Source: Yersinia massiliensis (GTDB taxonomy: Bacteria; Pseudomonadota; Gammaproteobacteria; Enterobacterales; Enterobacteriaceae). From it: a DNA stretch of 64,000 nt. The notes beneath the pieces were generated by a model. That model had not been told where the DNA came from. It saw only the letters and a program-made list of their open reading frames with translations, and did not search any database. Every line of letters begins with the position of its first letter. Positions within the stretch are counted from its first letter, which is position 1. Both the position numbers and the translations under genes were made by a program. Positions 1-11,784 of the stretch are shown one piece after another. The stretch lies in the NCBI RefSeq assembly GCF_003048255.1, contig NZ_CP028487.1, positions 4,712,001-4,776,000 of the forward strand, in the 5' to 3' direction.

Positions 1-394
1 CTGTTTCGGCTAGGATCTCAGGCTTACCACCGACCAAAAAGACTGGCGTGCCTTGCTGGCCCGCACGTTGCATTAAGGCTTCCCATAAATCCGCCCCTGC
101 AACACGTGAAAGTTGCGCCTGTGGGTATTTACGACGAATCGCGCGTACCATGCTGATGCCATCGGCATACAGATATTCAGCTTCGTTAATCAATTCGCGC
201 AAAGCGGTATCGTCTTCGGCCTTCAGCAGCTTCTCTGCATTCATGGCCACCAGCGTACCCGTTTTGACCGGACCACTGCTCAGCAGGTGATCCAGCGTCT
301 GATTCATGTCACGAAAACCCCAAATCTCGAAACCACGGACATTGTATTTAGGAATGTTCGTTTCTTGGGTTGGAATAGCAGTATTCAGTTCCAT
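1..394 (-). CDS. wecG: WecG, UDP-ManNAcA transferase of ECA synthesis (partial)
   Basis: The product adds N-acetylmannosaminuronic acid to GlcNAc-PP-undecaprenol, giving ECA lipid II on the inner face of the cytoplasmic membrane. Only the first 131 codons are present; the window edge removes the rest (E. coli WecG has 246 residues). The visible part reads [15 protein letters not shown], then the WecG/TagA/CpsF family segments MNAEKLLKA and YADGISMV, which carry the conserved acidic residues. The ATG lies 8 bases after the wzyE stop, and an AAGGA ribosome-binding sequence overlaps that stop, so translation is probably coupled to wzyE. It is the last gene of the ECA operon in this window. Identification is by family motifs and position. 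Confidence 0.93.
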   Translation of the reverse strand, partial: MELNTAIPTQETNIPKYNVRGFEIWGFRDMNQTLDHLLSSGPVKTGTLVAMNAEKLLKAEDDTALRELINEAEYLYADGISMVRAIRRKYPQAQLSRVAGADLWEALMQRAGQQGTPVFLVGGKPEILAET

Positions 395-402
395 TACAGT
401 CC

Positions 403-2867
<2,465 letters not shown>

Positions 2868-2883
2868 CTACTGTAAAGAGTGT

Positions 2884-4140
2884 TTACGGTGATGAATGTC
2901 TACGGTACATAATGAATACGCAGCTACAGAGCGCAAAATAGACAATATAAGTCGCCATATAGGCTTGTGCCGCGCCTAAAGAGCCATTCATTGGAATTAA
3001 CCAATGGGCAAACCCGGTCAACAGTAAGAACTGGCTCACTTCCGTCAAAATGTAAAAGCGCAGCGAGGCTTTGGCAATGACCAGATAGCCAAACACATAC
3101 GACCCTACTTTCAATACATCGCCAACCAACTGCCAAGCAAAGAGGTCACGCATAGCCGTGAACTGTTGCGAAAACAGCAACCAGATAGCAAAGTCACGTA
3201 ACAGCCAGACCATAAAACTGGCCGTGGCCACCGCCGGTAACACAAATTTCAGTGAGCGCAGAATTTCGCGAGAAATCTCCGCTTTAGCTTTGAGTCGCGA
3301 CAGTGTTGGTAGCAAATAGACGGTAAATGATGCCGTTATAAACTGTAGATAAGCATCTGAAATACTGCTCACCCCCTGCCAGATCCCTACTGCATCCCAA
3401 CCATATTTGTCAGCCAGCAAGTTACGCATCATCACGTAGGCCACCGGCAAGGTCACTGAGGTAATCAGCGCCATGATGGTAAATTTGCCTAAATGACTGG
3501 CTAAGGCTTTATCCCAGCTCAGTTTAAGATAGCTCAGCGGAATGGTTTTGCGGCGAATAAGTAGGGTTAACGCAGGAATGACCACCAAGGCGGGAACCAG
3601 TGCCAAGCCCACTAATGCACCGGGGTATCCCCCAATACGAAAGCAAATATAATAAGCCACCACACCAATCAAGCTACCCGCGATCACCGCCAACGCATTA
3701 CCCATCGCATCGCGATAGCCTTTGAGGATCGCTAAAAACAGGTTGGCGTAAGCGATACCCATTTGGATAAGCGCGACCACTCGCACGACATTCTGGTAAT
3801 CGCTATGACCAAACAAAGCAATACTGACGGGTTTTGCCGCCAATAGGAAAATCAGCGCCAGCAGCGTTGAGAACCCCAGCACAATAGCCGATGAGGTGCC
3901 CAGAACCGCACGCAAACGTTCAGGTTGCTGATGATATTCAGCAACATATTTCGTAATACCGTTAAAGATACCCGCGCCAGAGAGCACGCCTAATACCGTA
4001 ATTAGCTGGCGAAAATTCCCTGCCTGCCCAACACCACTGGGGCCGAAGGTCACCGCCAGCAGTTTAACCACTAACAGCCCTACGCCGATTTTAATCAGCG
4101 TAGAGCCAGCAGTCCAAATCGATGCTTTTGCCAGAGACAT
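2884..4140 (-). CDS. wzxE: WzxE, ECA lipid III flippase
   Basis: This is a 418-residue polytopic membrane protein of the polysaccharide transporter (MOP superfamily) type, starting MSLAKASIWTAGSTLIKIGVGLLVVKLL. It moves the undecaprenyl-pyrophosphate-linked ECA trisaccharide to the periplasmic face. Its length matches E. coli WzxE (416), and about twelve hydrophobic segments are visible. The start lies one base past the wecE stop, indicating translational coupling. The position between wecE and wecF is the standard ECA operon order. Confidence 0.95.
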   Translation of the reverse strand: MSLAKASIWTAGSTLIKIGVGLLVVKLLAVTFGPSGVGQAGNFRQLITVLGVLSGAGIFNGITKYVAEYHQQPERLRAVLGTSSAIVLGFSTLLALIFLLAAKPVSIALFGHSDYQNVVRVVALIQMGIAYANLFLAILKGYRDAMGNALAVIAGSLIGVVAYYICFRIGGYPGALVGLALVPALVVIPALTLLIRRKTIPLSYLKLSWDKALASHLGKFTIMALITSVTLPVAYVMMRNLLADKYGWDAVGIWQGVSSISDAYLQFITASFTVYLLPTLSRLKAKAEISREILRSLKFVLPAVATASFMVWLLRDFAIWLLFSQQFTAMRDLFAWQLVGDVLKVGSYVFGYLVIAKASLRFYILTEVSQFLLLTGFAHWLIPMNGSLGAAQAYMATYIVYFALCSCVFIMYRRHSSP

Positions 4141-4141
4141 A

Positions 4142-5272
4142 TCAGGCGAAGTAACTCAGCACAGTGTTAATGACCGTTTTCTGATTGATATCAGTCAGGT
4201 TATAGAATATTGGCAAGCGAGCCAGGCGCTCACTTTCTTTAGTCGTAAAGCGGTCTTCACCCGCCATACGGCCAAATTCTTCACCGGCCGGACAAGCATG
4301 CAATGGAATGTAGTGGAATACCGACATGATCTCTGCTTCTTTTAGGAAGCTAATAAATTGAGAGCGATCGTCGATGTCACGCAGTTTGATATAAAACATG
4401 TGCGCATTTTGTTCTAAATCAGTGGGAATGACTGGCAAATCAATGCGCCCAGCGTCCGCTAATGGCTTGAAGGCATTGTAGTAGGTGTGCCATAGCGCCA
4501 GACGGCGTGCGTTAATTTGTTCTGCGGCTTCCAACTGCCCCCAAAGGTAAGCGGCCTGCAAGTCAGACATCAAATAGCTAGAGCCAATATCACGCCACGT
4601 ATATTTGTCTACCTGCCCGCGGAAGAACTGGCTACGGTTAGTGCCTTTTTCACGAATGATTTCAGCACGATCAATCAGTGACGGATCATTGATGAGCGTT
4701 GCGCCACCTTCACCGCCAGCGGTGTAGTTCTTGGTTTCATGGAAACTGAAACAACCGATGTGGCCAATCGTCCCCAGCGCTTTGCCTTTATAAGTGGACA
4801 TCACACCTTGAGCGGCATCTTCGACCACAAACAAATTGTATTTTTTCGCCAGCGCCATAATGGTGTCCATCTCGCAGGCCACACCCGCATAGTGAACGGG
4901 CACGATCACCTTGGTTTTATCGGTAATCGCGGCTTCAATCTTGGTTTCATCGATATTCATCGTATCGGGACGGATATCGACGAACACCATTTTCGCACCG
5001 CGTAGCACAAAGGCATTGGCGGTCGATACGAAAGTGAAGCTTGGCATGATGATTTCATCGCCGGGTTTGATATCCAGCAATAATGCCGCCATTTCCAACG
5101 AGGCAGTACAAGACGGTGTCAGTAAGACTTTCGGGCAGCCGAAATGCTGCTCCATCCACTGCTGGCAGCGACGGGTAAACCCACCATCACCACATAATTT
5201 CCCACTCGCCATTGCGGCCTGCATGTAACCAAGTTCGGTGCCTACTACCGGTGGAGCGTTAAATGGAATCAT
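4142..5272 (-). CDS. wecE: WecE, TDP-4-keto-6-deoxyglucose 4-aminotransferase
   Basis: This PLP enzyme of the DegT/DnrJ/EryC1 family converts TDP-4-keto-6-deoxy-D-glucose to TDP-4-amino-4,6-dideoxygalactose, the precursor of Fuc4NAc. The motif SFHETKNYT carries the predicted PLP-binding lysine, and VEDAAQG is the family Asp region. The frame stays open 25 codons further upstream, but I place the start at MIPFNAPPVVG (5272). This gives 376 residues, the E. coli length; an AGGGGAT ribosome-binding sequence sits just upstream, and the gap to the wecD stop is one base. The sugar made here is acetylated by the adjacent WecD. Confidence 0.96.
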   Translation of the reverse strand: MIPFNAPPVVGTELGYMQAAMASGKLCGDGGFTRRCQQWMEQHFGCPKVLLTPSCTASLEMAALLLDIKPGDEIIMPSFTFVSTANAFVLRGAKMVFVDIRPDTMNIDETKIEAAITDKTKVIVPVHYAGVACEMDTIMALAKKYNLFVVEDAAQGVMSTYKGKALGTIGHIGCFSFHETKNYTAGGEGGATLINDPSLIDRAEIIREKGTNRSQFFRGQVDKYTWRDIGSSYLMSDLQAAYLWGQLEAAEQINARRLALWHTYYNAFKPLADAGRIDLPVIPTDLEQNAHMFYIKLRDIDDRSQFISFLKEAEIMSVFHYIPLHACPAGEEFGRMAGEDRFTTKESERLARLPIFYNLTDINQKTVINTVLSYFA

Positions 5273-5273
5273 T

Positions 5274-6002
5274 TCATCCCCTGCATAACCAATACGCGGT
5301 GCTCTCAATCGAAGCACCACTGCGAATATAAAGACGTAAAGCAGCAATATTGCTCATCTGCGTGGCGACGCGTAACCGCTGTAACCCACGACGCTGGCAC
5401 CACTGCTTTGCCGCCGACATTAATGATGTACCGATGCCTTTACCCTGAGCATCAGGGAATACCGCTAGCAAGCCAATACGTGCGCTACCATCTTGCAAAT
5501 CCCGCAACGTCACAAAACCCGCTGGTTGCCCCTGCGTATCCATCACCAATAAACATTGATGATCAAAAGTGCCCAATACCGCCTTTTCAGCCCACAAGGC
5601 ATAAAAACGCCCACTGTCTTGTGGGTCATACCAAGGCGCACGAAAACGACTTAACGCAAAGGCATCCGCGGCAACACGGCGCAAAAGCGGGATATCGTCG
5701 ACTGTTGCGACGCTAAGCTCAGCTTCTGCCTCAGATGTAGCATTTTCCGTGCCAATCACGGTTTTTGCAGCGATAACTAAGGAAAGATCGACTTCACCTT
5801 CCACTAATTTGAAGTCTAACTGACCAAGAGCATCAATCAGGTCAACACGATGCGTTGGCACTTTGGCTTGAGTGAGGGTAAAAGCATCCAACTCAGCCGG
5901 GTTAAGTTGCGGGGCTGAGTCAGAGAAAATCAGTTTTGCACTGTGGCGCTGGAAAAATTCACTTTCCCAGGCCAGTGGCTCAATACTGGCGTGGACGGGC
6001 AT
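5274..6002 (-). CDS. wecD: WecD, TDP-4-amino-fucosamine acetyltransferase
   Basis: This GNAT-family enzyme acetylates TDP-4-amino-4,6-dideoxygalactose with acetyl-CoA, giving TDP-Fuc4NAc. The GNAT domain occupies the C-terminal half. The acetyl-CoA loop is [19 protein letters not shown] (around residues 178-196), followed by [21 protein letters not shown], with the usual N..A..LY..G pattern. At 242 residues it is somewhat longer than E. coli WecD (about 224). The first 23 bases overlap the end of rffH, so the ribosome-binding region lies inside rffH. It is flanked by rffH and wecE, the enzymes before it in the same pathway. Confidence 0.93.
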   Translation of the reverse strand: MPVHASIEPLAWESEFFQRHSAKLIFSDSAPQLNPAELDAFTLTQAKVPTHRVDLIDALGQLDFKLVEGEVDLSLVIAAKTVIGTENATSEAEAELSVATVDDIPLLRRVAADAFALSRFRAPWYDPQDSGRFYALWAEKAVLGTFDHQCLLVMDTQGQPAGFVTLRDLQDGSARIGLLAVFPDAQGKGIGTSLMSAAKQWCQRRGLQRLRVATQMSNIAALRLYIRSGASIESTAYWLCRG

Positions 6003-6861
6003 GTAACAGATCCAACAAATATTTGCCGTAACCGGTTTTAGACAGCGCGGTTGCTGCGCGTCTTACACCCTCATCATCTAACCAACCATTGCGCCATGAA
6101 ATTTCTTCCAAACAGGCGATTTTGAAACCTTGCCGTTTTTCAACGGTTTGCACAAAAGTACTGGCTTCAATCAAGCTGTCATGGGTGCCGGTATCCAACC
6201 AAGCGAAACCACGGCCTAACAGTTCAACCGTCAGCTCTCCGCGCTCCAGATACATCTGGTTGATACTGGTAATTTCCAGCTCGCCGCGGGAAGAAGGTTT
6301 AACCTGCTTAGCAAAATCAACCACTTGATTGTCATAGAAATAAAGCCCAGTCACCGCCCAATTGGATTTTGGCTGGCTCGGCTTCTCTTCGATAGACAAG
6401 GCGCGGAAGTTATCGTCGAACTCCACCACACCAAAACGTTCTGGGTCCATAACCTGATAGCCGAATACCGTCGCACCGCGCTGACGGGCAGCAACCGTTT
6501 TCAGTTTTGGGCTAAAACCTTGGCCAAAGTAAATATTATCGCCTAGCACCAAACAGCATGGCTCATTGCCGATAAATTCTTCACCGATGATAAAGGCTTG
6601 TGCCAATCCATCTGGACTCGGTTGAGCGGCATAACTCAGATTGATACCGAATTCATCGCCATTCCCCAGCAAGCGCTGAAACGACGGTAAATCTTCCGGC
6701 GTAGAAATAATCAGGATATCGCGGATCCCTGCCAGCATCAGCACTGACAGCGGGTAGTAAATCATTGGCTTATCGTAAACGGGAAGTAGCTGTTTAGAGA
6801 CACCACGGGTGATGGGATGCAATCGAGTGCCAGAGCCACCAGCCAGAATGATACCTTTCAT
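5980..6861 (-). CDS. rffH: RffH, glucose-1-phosphate thymidylyltransferase (ECA)
   Basis: The enzyme forms TDP-glucose from dTTP and glucose-1-phosphate, the first step toward TDP-Fuc4NAc. The N-terminal nucleotidyltransferase motif is GGSGTRLHP (residues 9-17), and the sugar-binding segment SIEEKP lies near residue 160. Seven more in-frame codons lie upstream, but I place the start at MKGIILAG (6861), which gives 293 residues as in E. coli and has GGAGATC just ahead of it. The gene is separated from rffG by 207 bases of repeat-containing DNA, unusual in an otherwise tightly packed operon. It is paralogous to rfbA/rmlA; the ECA context supports rffH. Confidence 0.95.
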   Translation of the reverse strand: MKGIILAGGSGTRLHPITRGVSKQLLPVYDKPMIYYPLSVLMLAGIRDILIISTPEDLPSFQRLLGNGDEFGINLSYAAQPSPDGLAQAFIIGEEFIGNEPCCLVLGDNIYFGQGFSPKLKTVAARQRGATVFGYQVMDPERFGVVEFDDNFRALSIEEKPSQPKSNWAVTGLYFYDNQVVDFAKQVKPSSRGELEITSINQMYLERGELTVELLGRGFAWLDTGTHDSLIEASTFVQTVEKRQGFKIACLEEISWRNGWLDDEGVRRAATALSKTGYGKYLLDLLHARPRQY

Positions 6862-6921
6862 ACGATCTCCTGAAAGAGACAATCGCCTGAAACCATCAGG
6901 CAGACGTTATACATAGGCAAA

Positions 6922-6947
6922 ACATCATGCAGACTGCGGCATGATGT
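6922..6947 (-). repeat. Perfect 9-bp stem-loop in the rffG-rffH spacer
   Basis: ACATCATGC (6922-6930) is followed by an 8-base loop and its exact reverse complement GCATGATGT (6939-6947). It lies inside the ECA transcript, without the U-run of an intrinsic terminator. It may be part of the larger repeat next to it, or an intercistronic stability element. The structure is read directly; the function is not known. Confidence 0.7.
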
Positions 6948-6970
6948 CATCCCAATGATGAATAGAATTC

Positions 6971-7051
6971 AGATGCAGGAAAGCGGCACCGATGAACTTA
7001 CATCAGTCGTAAGCGATTCGGGTATTCGAGCGCAGCTAACACACCTGCAAC
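6971..7051 (-). repeat. Nested palindromic intergenic repeat in the wec operon
   Basis: This roughly 80-base segment has inverted ends (GCAGG at 6975-6979, CCTGC at 7044-7048) and an internal stem (CTTAC at 6997-7001, GTAAG at 7009-7013). The half reading GATTCGGGTA...CGCAGCTAA (7015-7039) recurs at 43060-43084 with about six differences. From memory, elements ending in CCTGCAACTTGAAAG are common between genes in Yersinia. I cannot confirm the family name or exact limits without a genome-wide comparison. The element would be transcribed as part of the ECA mRNA. Confidence 0.6.
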
Positions 7052-7068
7052 TTGAAAGATGACGATTC

Positions 7069-8136
7069 TCAGTCGCTCAAGCCCAAACGCTCACCGGCGT
7101 AAGAACCATCCTGAACACGTCGCCACCAAGATTCGTTATTCAAATACCACAACACGGTTTTGCGGATACCACTTTCGAATGTTTCCTGTGGTCGCCAACC
7201 CAGTTCCCGCTCAATTTTACTGGCATCGATGGCATAGCGCATATCATGGCCAGGCCGATCTTTGACGTAGGTAATTAAGTCACGGTAATGAGTAATTCCA
7301 GCCGGTTTTTCTGGCACTAATTCGTCTAACAATGCGCAGATAGTTTCGACCACTTCGATATTTTTGCGCTCGTTATGACCACCGATATTGTAGGTTTCAC
7401 CCACCACACCTTCGGTCACGACTTGATATAAGGCGCGAGCATGGTCTTCAACATACAGCCAATCACGGACTTGTGCGCCACTGCCATACACCGGCAACGG
7501 TTTGCCTGCCAACGCATTGAGAATCACCAACGGGATCAGTTTTTCAGGGAAATGGTACGGGCCATAGTTATTCGAACAGTTGGTGACCAACGTCGGTAAA
7601 CCATAAGTACGCAACCAAGCACGTACCAGATGGTCGCTAGATGCCTTAGACGCCGAATAAGGGCTGCTAGGTGCATACGACGTGGTTTCTGTGAAGAGAT
7701 AATCTGTGCCATGCAGGTCACCATAGACCTCATCCGTGGAGATATGGTGGAAGCGAAACGCCAGTTTGGCCTCAGTACTCAGTTGCTGCCAGTAATGGCG
7801 AGCCGCCTCTAACATAGTGTAAGTGCCCACTACGTTAGTTTCGATAAAGGCCGCCGGCCCATCAATAGAGCGGTCAACATGGCTTTCAGCCGCCAGATGC
7901 ATGACAACATCTGGCTGATATTGCGCAAAAACGCGGTCCAATTCAGCACGGTCACAAATATCAACCTGCTCAAATGCATAGCGCTCGCTTTTGGCGACCA
8001 CGGCCAGAGACTCCAGATTACCGGCGTAGGTGAGTTTATCGACCACCACGACGCTATCTGAAGTGCCATCGATAATATGTCTTACCACCGCAGAGCCGAT
8101 AAAACCGGCCCCGCCTGTGACTAGAATACGTCTCAA
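7069..8136 (-). CDS. rffG: RffG, dTDP-glucose 4,6-dehydratase (ECA)
   Basis: This extended short-chain dehydrogenase converts TDP-glucose to TDP-4-keto-6-deoxyglucose for ECA. The NAD-binding motif GGAGFIG is at the N-terminus, STDEVYGDL holds the catalytic Thr-Asp-Glu, and [10 protein letters not shown] holds the Tyr-x-x-x-Lys pair. Two starts are possible. ATG at 8142 has AAAGGAG only one base upstream. TTG at 8136 has the same sequence 7 bases upstream, overlaps the wecC stop as TTGA, and gives 355 residues, the E. coli length. I prefer TTG; the alternative adds only Met-Ala. A paralog, rfbB/rmlB, may exist elsewhere for O-antigen. Confidence 0.93.
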   Translation of the reverse strand: MRRILVTGGAGFIGSAVVRHIIDGTSDSVVVVDKLTYAGNLESLAVVAKSERYAFEQVDICDRAELDRVFAQYQPDVVMHLAAESHVDRSIDGPAAFIETNVVGTYTMLEAARHYWQQLSTEAKLAFRFHHISTDEVYGDLHGTDYLFTETTSYAPSSPYSASKASSDHLVRAWLRTYGLPTLVTNCSNNYGPYHFPEKLIPLVILNALAGKPLPVYGSGAQVRDWLYVEDHARALYQVVTEGVVGETYNIGGHNERKNIEVVETICALLDELVPEKPAGITHYRDLITYVKDRPGHDMRYAIDASKIERELGWRPQETFESGIRKTVLWYLNNESWWRRVQDGSYAGERLGLSD

Positions 8137-9395
8137 CGCCATACTCCTTTGGTATCGACAATCCACGGTTGCTTCACATCTTCAGGTTTGATGGCCTTGA
8201 ACTGGTTATGATCAACCAACATCACCAGCACATCTGCCTGCTGCAATGCGGTCGCCGTGTCTTTCAGCGTCACATGACCTGCCAGTGACTTCGGCAATTG
8301 CTCAACATTGGGTTCAACCACCAAAGTTTCACCGGTGTGCCATTCCGCGATCAAATGGGCGATTTCAACGGCTGGGCTTTCACGCAAATCGTCAATATTT
8401 GGCTTAAATGCCAAGCCAAAGCAGGCAATTTTAACTTCTGAGGCGCGTTTGTCTGTCGCGGCTAAACAATCAGCAACAGCGGCTTTCACGCGGTCAACAA
8501 CCCACAGCGGTTTGCCGTCATTCACCAGACGTGCGGTGTGAATCAGACGCGCTAACTCTGGATTTTGAGAAACGATAAACCAAGGGTCTACGGCGATACA
8601 GTGACCGCCAACGCCTGGGCCAGGCTGCAAGATATTCACGCGTGGGTGGCGATTCGCCAGACGAATCAGTTCCCATACATTGATACCTTGTGCATCACAA
8701 ATCAGTGACAGCTCATTGGCAAAAGCAATGTTAACGTCGCGGAAGCTATTTTCAGTCAGTTTACACATCTCAGCAGTACGCGCGTTAGTCACGACGCACT
8801 CGCCTTCTAAGAAGATTTTGTACAGTTCACTGGCGCGGGCAGAGCATTTTGCAGTCATGCCACCAATAACACGGTCATTTTGAATCAGCTCAACCATCAC
8901 CTGACCCGGCAACACACGCTCAGGGCAGTAGGCAACGTTAATATCCGCGTCTTCACCCGCGTTCTGCGGGAAGCTCAAATCTGGGCGAGCTTCAGCCAGC
9001 CATTGTGCCATTTGTTCTGTAGCACCCACTGGCGATGTGGATTCTAGAATGACCAAGTCACCCTTTTTCAGTACGGGTGCGATAGATTTAGCGGCAGATT
9101 CAACGAAAACCATATCCGGATCATGATCGCCCTTGAAAGGTGTCGGTACAGCAATGAGAAACGCATCTGCGGCCAACGGCTTAGTGACAGCCTGAAGGTA
9201 GCCCCCTTCAACGGCAATTTTCACCACTTTGTCTAGATCGGGTTCGACGATATGAATCGCGCCACGATTAATGGTTTCAACTGCATGGGCGTTGACATCG
9301 ACACCAATGACTTTCTTCTTGCGCGAGGCAAAAGCAGCCGCTGTTGGCAGGCCAATATACCCAAGACCGATAACAGAAATTGTTTCAAAACTCAT
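8133..9395 (-). CDS. wecC: WecC, UDP-N-acetyl-D-mannosamine dehydrogenase
   Basis: The enzyme oxidises UDP-ManNAc to UDP-ManNAcA with two NAD+, supplying the WecG donor. At 420 residues it equals E. coli WecC. The Rossmann motif is [18 protein letters not shown] at the N-terminus, and the catalytic cysteine lies in [15 protein letters not shown] (around residues 252-266). [18 protein letters not shown] is the family C-terminal NAD-dependent segment. It overlaps wecB by 4 bases (ATGA) and rffG by a TTGA junction. Confidence 0.96.
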   Translation of the reverse strand: MSFETISVIGLGYIGLPTAAAFASRKKKVIGVDVNAHAVETINRGAIHIVEPDLDKVVKIAVEGGYLQAVTKPLAADAFLIAVPTPFKGDHDPDMVFVESAAKSIAPVLKKGDLVILESTSPVGATEQMAQWLAEARPDLSFPQNAGEDADINVAYCPERVLPGQVMVELIQNDRVIGGMTAKCSARASELYKIFLEGECVVTNARTAEMCKLTENSFRDVNIAFANELSLICDAQGINVWELIRLANRHPRVNILQPGPGVGGHCIAVDPWFIVSQNPELARLIHTARLVNDGKPLWVVDRVKAAVADCLAATDKRASEVKIACFGLAFKPNIDDLRESPAVEIAHLIAEWHTGETLVVEPNVEQLPKSLAGHVTLKDTATALQQADVLVMLVDHNQFKAIKPEDVKQPWIVDTKGVWR

Positions 9396-10522
9396 AGCGT
9401 CACCTGATGATTCTTTAAAGCTTCAAGGATGCGTTGACAGGCATGCCCGTCACCGTAAGGATTATGTGCCCGTGTCATTTGATGATAAGCAGACTCATCA
9501 GTTAGCAAGCGGGTCACTGCATCAACTATCTTATTAATATTAGTGCCAACCAGCAAAACGGTGCCTGAATCGACAGCTTCAGGACGTTCGGTGGTATCAC
9601 GCATCACCAAGACCGGTTTACCCAATGAAGGCGCTTCTTCCTGAATACCACCAGAATCGGTCAAGATCAGGTAGGCATGGTTCATCAGATAAACAAATGG
9701 GAGGTAATCTTGTGGGTCAATCAGAATGATATTATCGATACCTTTCAAGATACGATTGACCGGCTCACTGACGTTCGGATTGAGATGCACCGGATAGACC
9801 ACTTGCACATCAGGATGCCGACGGGCAATTTCCGCTAATGCGCTGCAAATCCGCTCAAAACCACCACCAAAACTTTCACGGCGATGCCCTGTAACCAAGA
9901 TCATTTTTTTGCTGGTATCGAGGAACGGGTAACGCTGAGCCAAACTAGCGCGAAGTTCAGGGTTGTTCATCACCCGATCGCGAACCCAAAACAGCGCATC
10001 AATCACCGTATTACCTGTGACGAAAATACGGCTATCCGGTACCATCTCGCGTAACAGATTCTGGCGCGAATTCTCTGTCGGCGCAAAATGGTACATAGCT
10101 AGGTGACCTGTCAGTTGACGGTTAGCTTCTTCCGGCCATGGGGAGTAGAGATTACCAGTACGCAGACCCGCTTCGACATGGCCGACCGGTATGCGGTGAT
10201 AAAACGCAGCGAGACTGGTCGACAACGTCGTGGTGGTATCACCATGAACTAAGATCACATCTGGCTTAAACTCAGCTAGAACAGGCTTTAACCCCTCCAG
10301 AATTCGGCAGGTTATTTCCGTCAATCCCTGTCCCGGCTTCATGATATTCAAATCATAATCCGGTTGAATTTCGAATAAACGTAAAACTTGGTCCAGCATC
10401 TCACGATGCTGAGCCGTCACGCAGACTCGCGATTCAAAGGCTTCATCCTGAGCCAAGGCGTGCACCAGAGGAGCCATTTTAATGGCTTCAGGCCGGGTGC
10501 CAAAAACAGTCAACACTTTCAC
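9392..10522 (-). CDS. wecB: WecB, UDP-N-acetylglucosamine 2-epimerase
   Basis: This non-hydrolysing epimerase interconverts UDP-GlcNAc and UDP-ManNAc, feeding WecC. It is 376 residues long, as in E. coli. Signature segments are [14 protein letters not shown] at the N-terminus, [18 protein letters not shown] with catalytic acidic residues, and [20 protein letters not shown] near residue 290. The start codon is GTG, and the ribosome-binding sequence is weak (AAGAGAT). A 165-base spacer with a short hairpin separates it from wzzE, so expression may differ from that of the two upstream genes. Confidence 0.96.
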   Translation of the reverse strand: MKVLTVFGTRPEAIKMAPLVHALAQDEAFESRVCVTAQHREMLDQVLRLFEIQPDYDLNIMKPGQGLTEITCRILEGLKPVLAEFKPDVILVHGDTTTTLSTSLAAFYHRIPVGHVEAGLRTGNLYSPWPEEANRQLTGHLAMYHFAPTENSRQNLLREMVPDSRIFVTGNTVIDALFWVRDRVMNNPELRASLAQRYPFLDTSKKMILVTGHRRESFGGGFERICSALAEIARRHPDVQVVYPVHLNPNVSEPVNRILKGIDNIILIDPQDYLPFVYLMNHAYLILTDSGGIQEEAPSLGKPVLVMRDTTERPEAVDSGTVLLVGTNINKIVDAVTRLLTDESAYHQMTRAHNPYGDGHACQRILEALKNHQVTL

Positions 10523-10568
10523 AGTGAATCTCTTTAAGGTCAGTTAGCCGCAGACAACGCCTGCAAGT

Positions 10569-10587
10569 TGGGCGCACAATGCGCCCA
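10569..10587 (-). repeat. 8-bp stem-loop between wzzE and wecB
   Basis: TGGGCGCA (10569-10576) and TGCGCCCA (10580-10587) pair around a 3-base loop. There is no U-run, so it is not a typical intrinsic terminator. It lies about 100 bases past the wzzE stop and about 50 before the wecB start, where it could affect mRNA processing. Confidence 0.5.
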
Positions 10588-10687
10588 GTAACGATTTATA
10601 CGCTTTTACGGAACGCCGCAGCATGACTTTTTTTGTCTGGCTGCGACGCTAATTTATTCAGGCGTAGATTCCATCACACGCCACAGA

Positions 10688-11764
10688 TTAAGGTTGCGTG
10701 TTAGTACGACGAACCAATACGACTCCGGCCCCAACCAGTGCCCCAATCGCGCCCCACATAATCAGCAGGAAAACACGACGCGGGCTATCACGTGTCACCG
10801 GATCTTCAGGTGTACGTAAGTAGCGATAGGTTTGGAATGTTTTATCCAGTGTCGGACCGACGTTCAATGTTGCCAGCATCGCGCGGTTCTGATCGTAATC
10901 AATATCAAAACTTGGGCCAGTAGCCAGCAATGTTTCTAAGCGAGCCTCAAGCATAGGCTTGCCTAACATAAACATTTTTGAATCAGGAAGTTGCTCAGCT
11001 GGAGTATCCGTTTGATTACGGTTAATCCCTTGCTGGCCCGCCACTTTCAATGCTTGCTGAACTGCGGTGACTTCACGATTAAACACTGCTTGTGCCACTG
11101 CTTCCTGCCGCTTAACCTGCGCTTTCATTGATTGTGTACGTGCAGCCCACGCCCCCACAATCTCATCATTCAAATGGCTAGCCGCACGTTGGTTGGCAAA
11201 ATCAATGTAACTCCGCAGCAGTTTATTAGAATCAGTGGCGGTTTCTGCCGTCAGCTTAATACTGTCGTTGAGTATTTTTTTGTCATCACGCGGCGTGAAA
11301 ACAATATTATTCACCAGTTCATCAAGCAATGCCGCGTCTGCTCTGGCATCACCTTCTAAGCGTTGTTTGTAGTAATCACTTTGCAGCCAGAAGTCACGGC
11401 GGGTATCGTATGCCGCTAATTGAGTAATAAACTCGCTGTAGGCTTCATCAGAAATACCGGGTTGTTCACTGGCAACACCACTATTAATGCGAGTGTCCAG
11501 ATTACGCAAAAACTGTTGCTGAGAATAAAAACCGCCCAGGTTATTCACTGTCGGTCTGTCGGTAATGGCCGTCGCACTCCACTGCTGTTTCACCAGATAG
11601 GAGATACCCAGCGCAATTGCGGCGAAAAGAATTGCCATCCCGATGATCCATACTTTGCCACGCCAAAGCGTACGGCACAGGCTACGAATATCTAATTCGT
11701 TATCCACAGTAGGCTCATTATGGGGAGATCCTGTTTTATCCGTCGACATAGATTCTGATTTCAT
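10688..11764 (-). CDS. wzzE: WzzE, ECA chain-length regulator
   Basis: This polysaccharide co-polymerase of the Wzz type sets the length of ECA chains made by WzyE. It has the family layout: a cytoplasmic N-terminus, a first membrane segment (about residues 39-58, WIIGMAILFAAIALGISYLV), a large periplasmic domain rich in helices, and a second membrane segment near the C-terminus (FLLIMWGAIGALVGAGVVLV). It is about 358 residues long; E. coli WzzE has 348. The start is uncertain among GTG at 11767, ATG at 11764 and ATG at 11749. I chose 11764, which has AGG five bases upstream. Confidence 0.93.
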   Translation of the reverse strand: MKSESMSTDKTGSPHNEPTVDNELDIRSLCRTLWRGKVWIIGMAILFAAIALGISYLVKQQWSATAITDRPTVNNLGGFYSQQQFLRNLDTRINSGVASEQPGISDEAYSEFITQLAAYDTRRDFWLQSDYYKQRLEGDARADAALLDELVNNIVFTPRDDKKILNDSIKLTAETATDSNKLLRSYIDFANQRAASHLNDEIVGAWAARTQSMKAQVKRQEAVAQAVFNREVTAVQQALKVAGQQGINRNQTDTPAEQLPDSKMFMLGKPMLEARLETLLATGPSFDIDYDQNRAMLATLNVGPTLDKTFQTYRYLRTPEDPVTRDSPRRVFLLIMWGAIGALVGAGVVLVRRTNTQP

Positions 11765-11784
11765 CACTGCCTAAAAGCCTCTGA

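Noticed and set aside
4142..5347. Longer WecE starting at 5347
   Set aside because: The extra 25 residues ([11 protein letters not shown]...) overlap wecD, are absent from E. coli WecE, and lack the ribosome-binding sequence seen at 5272.
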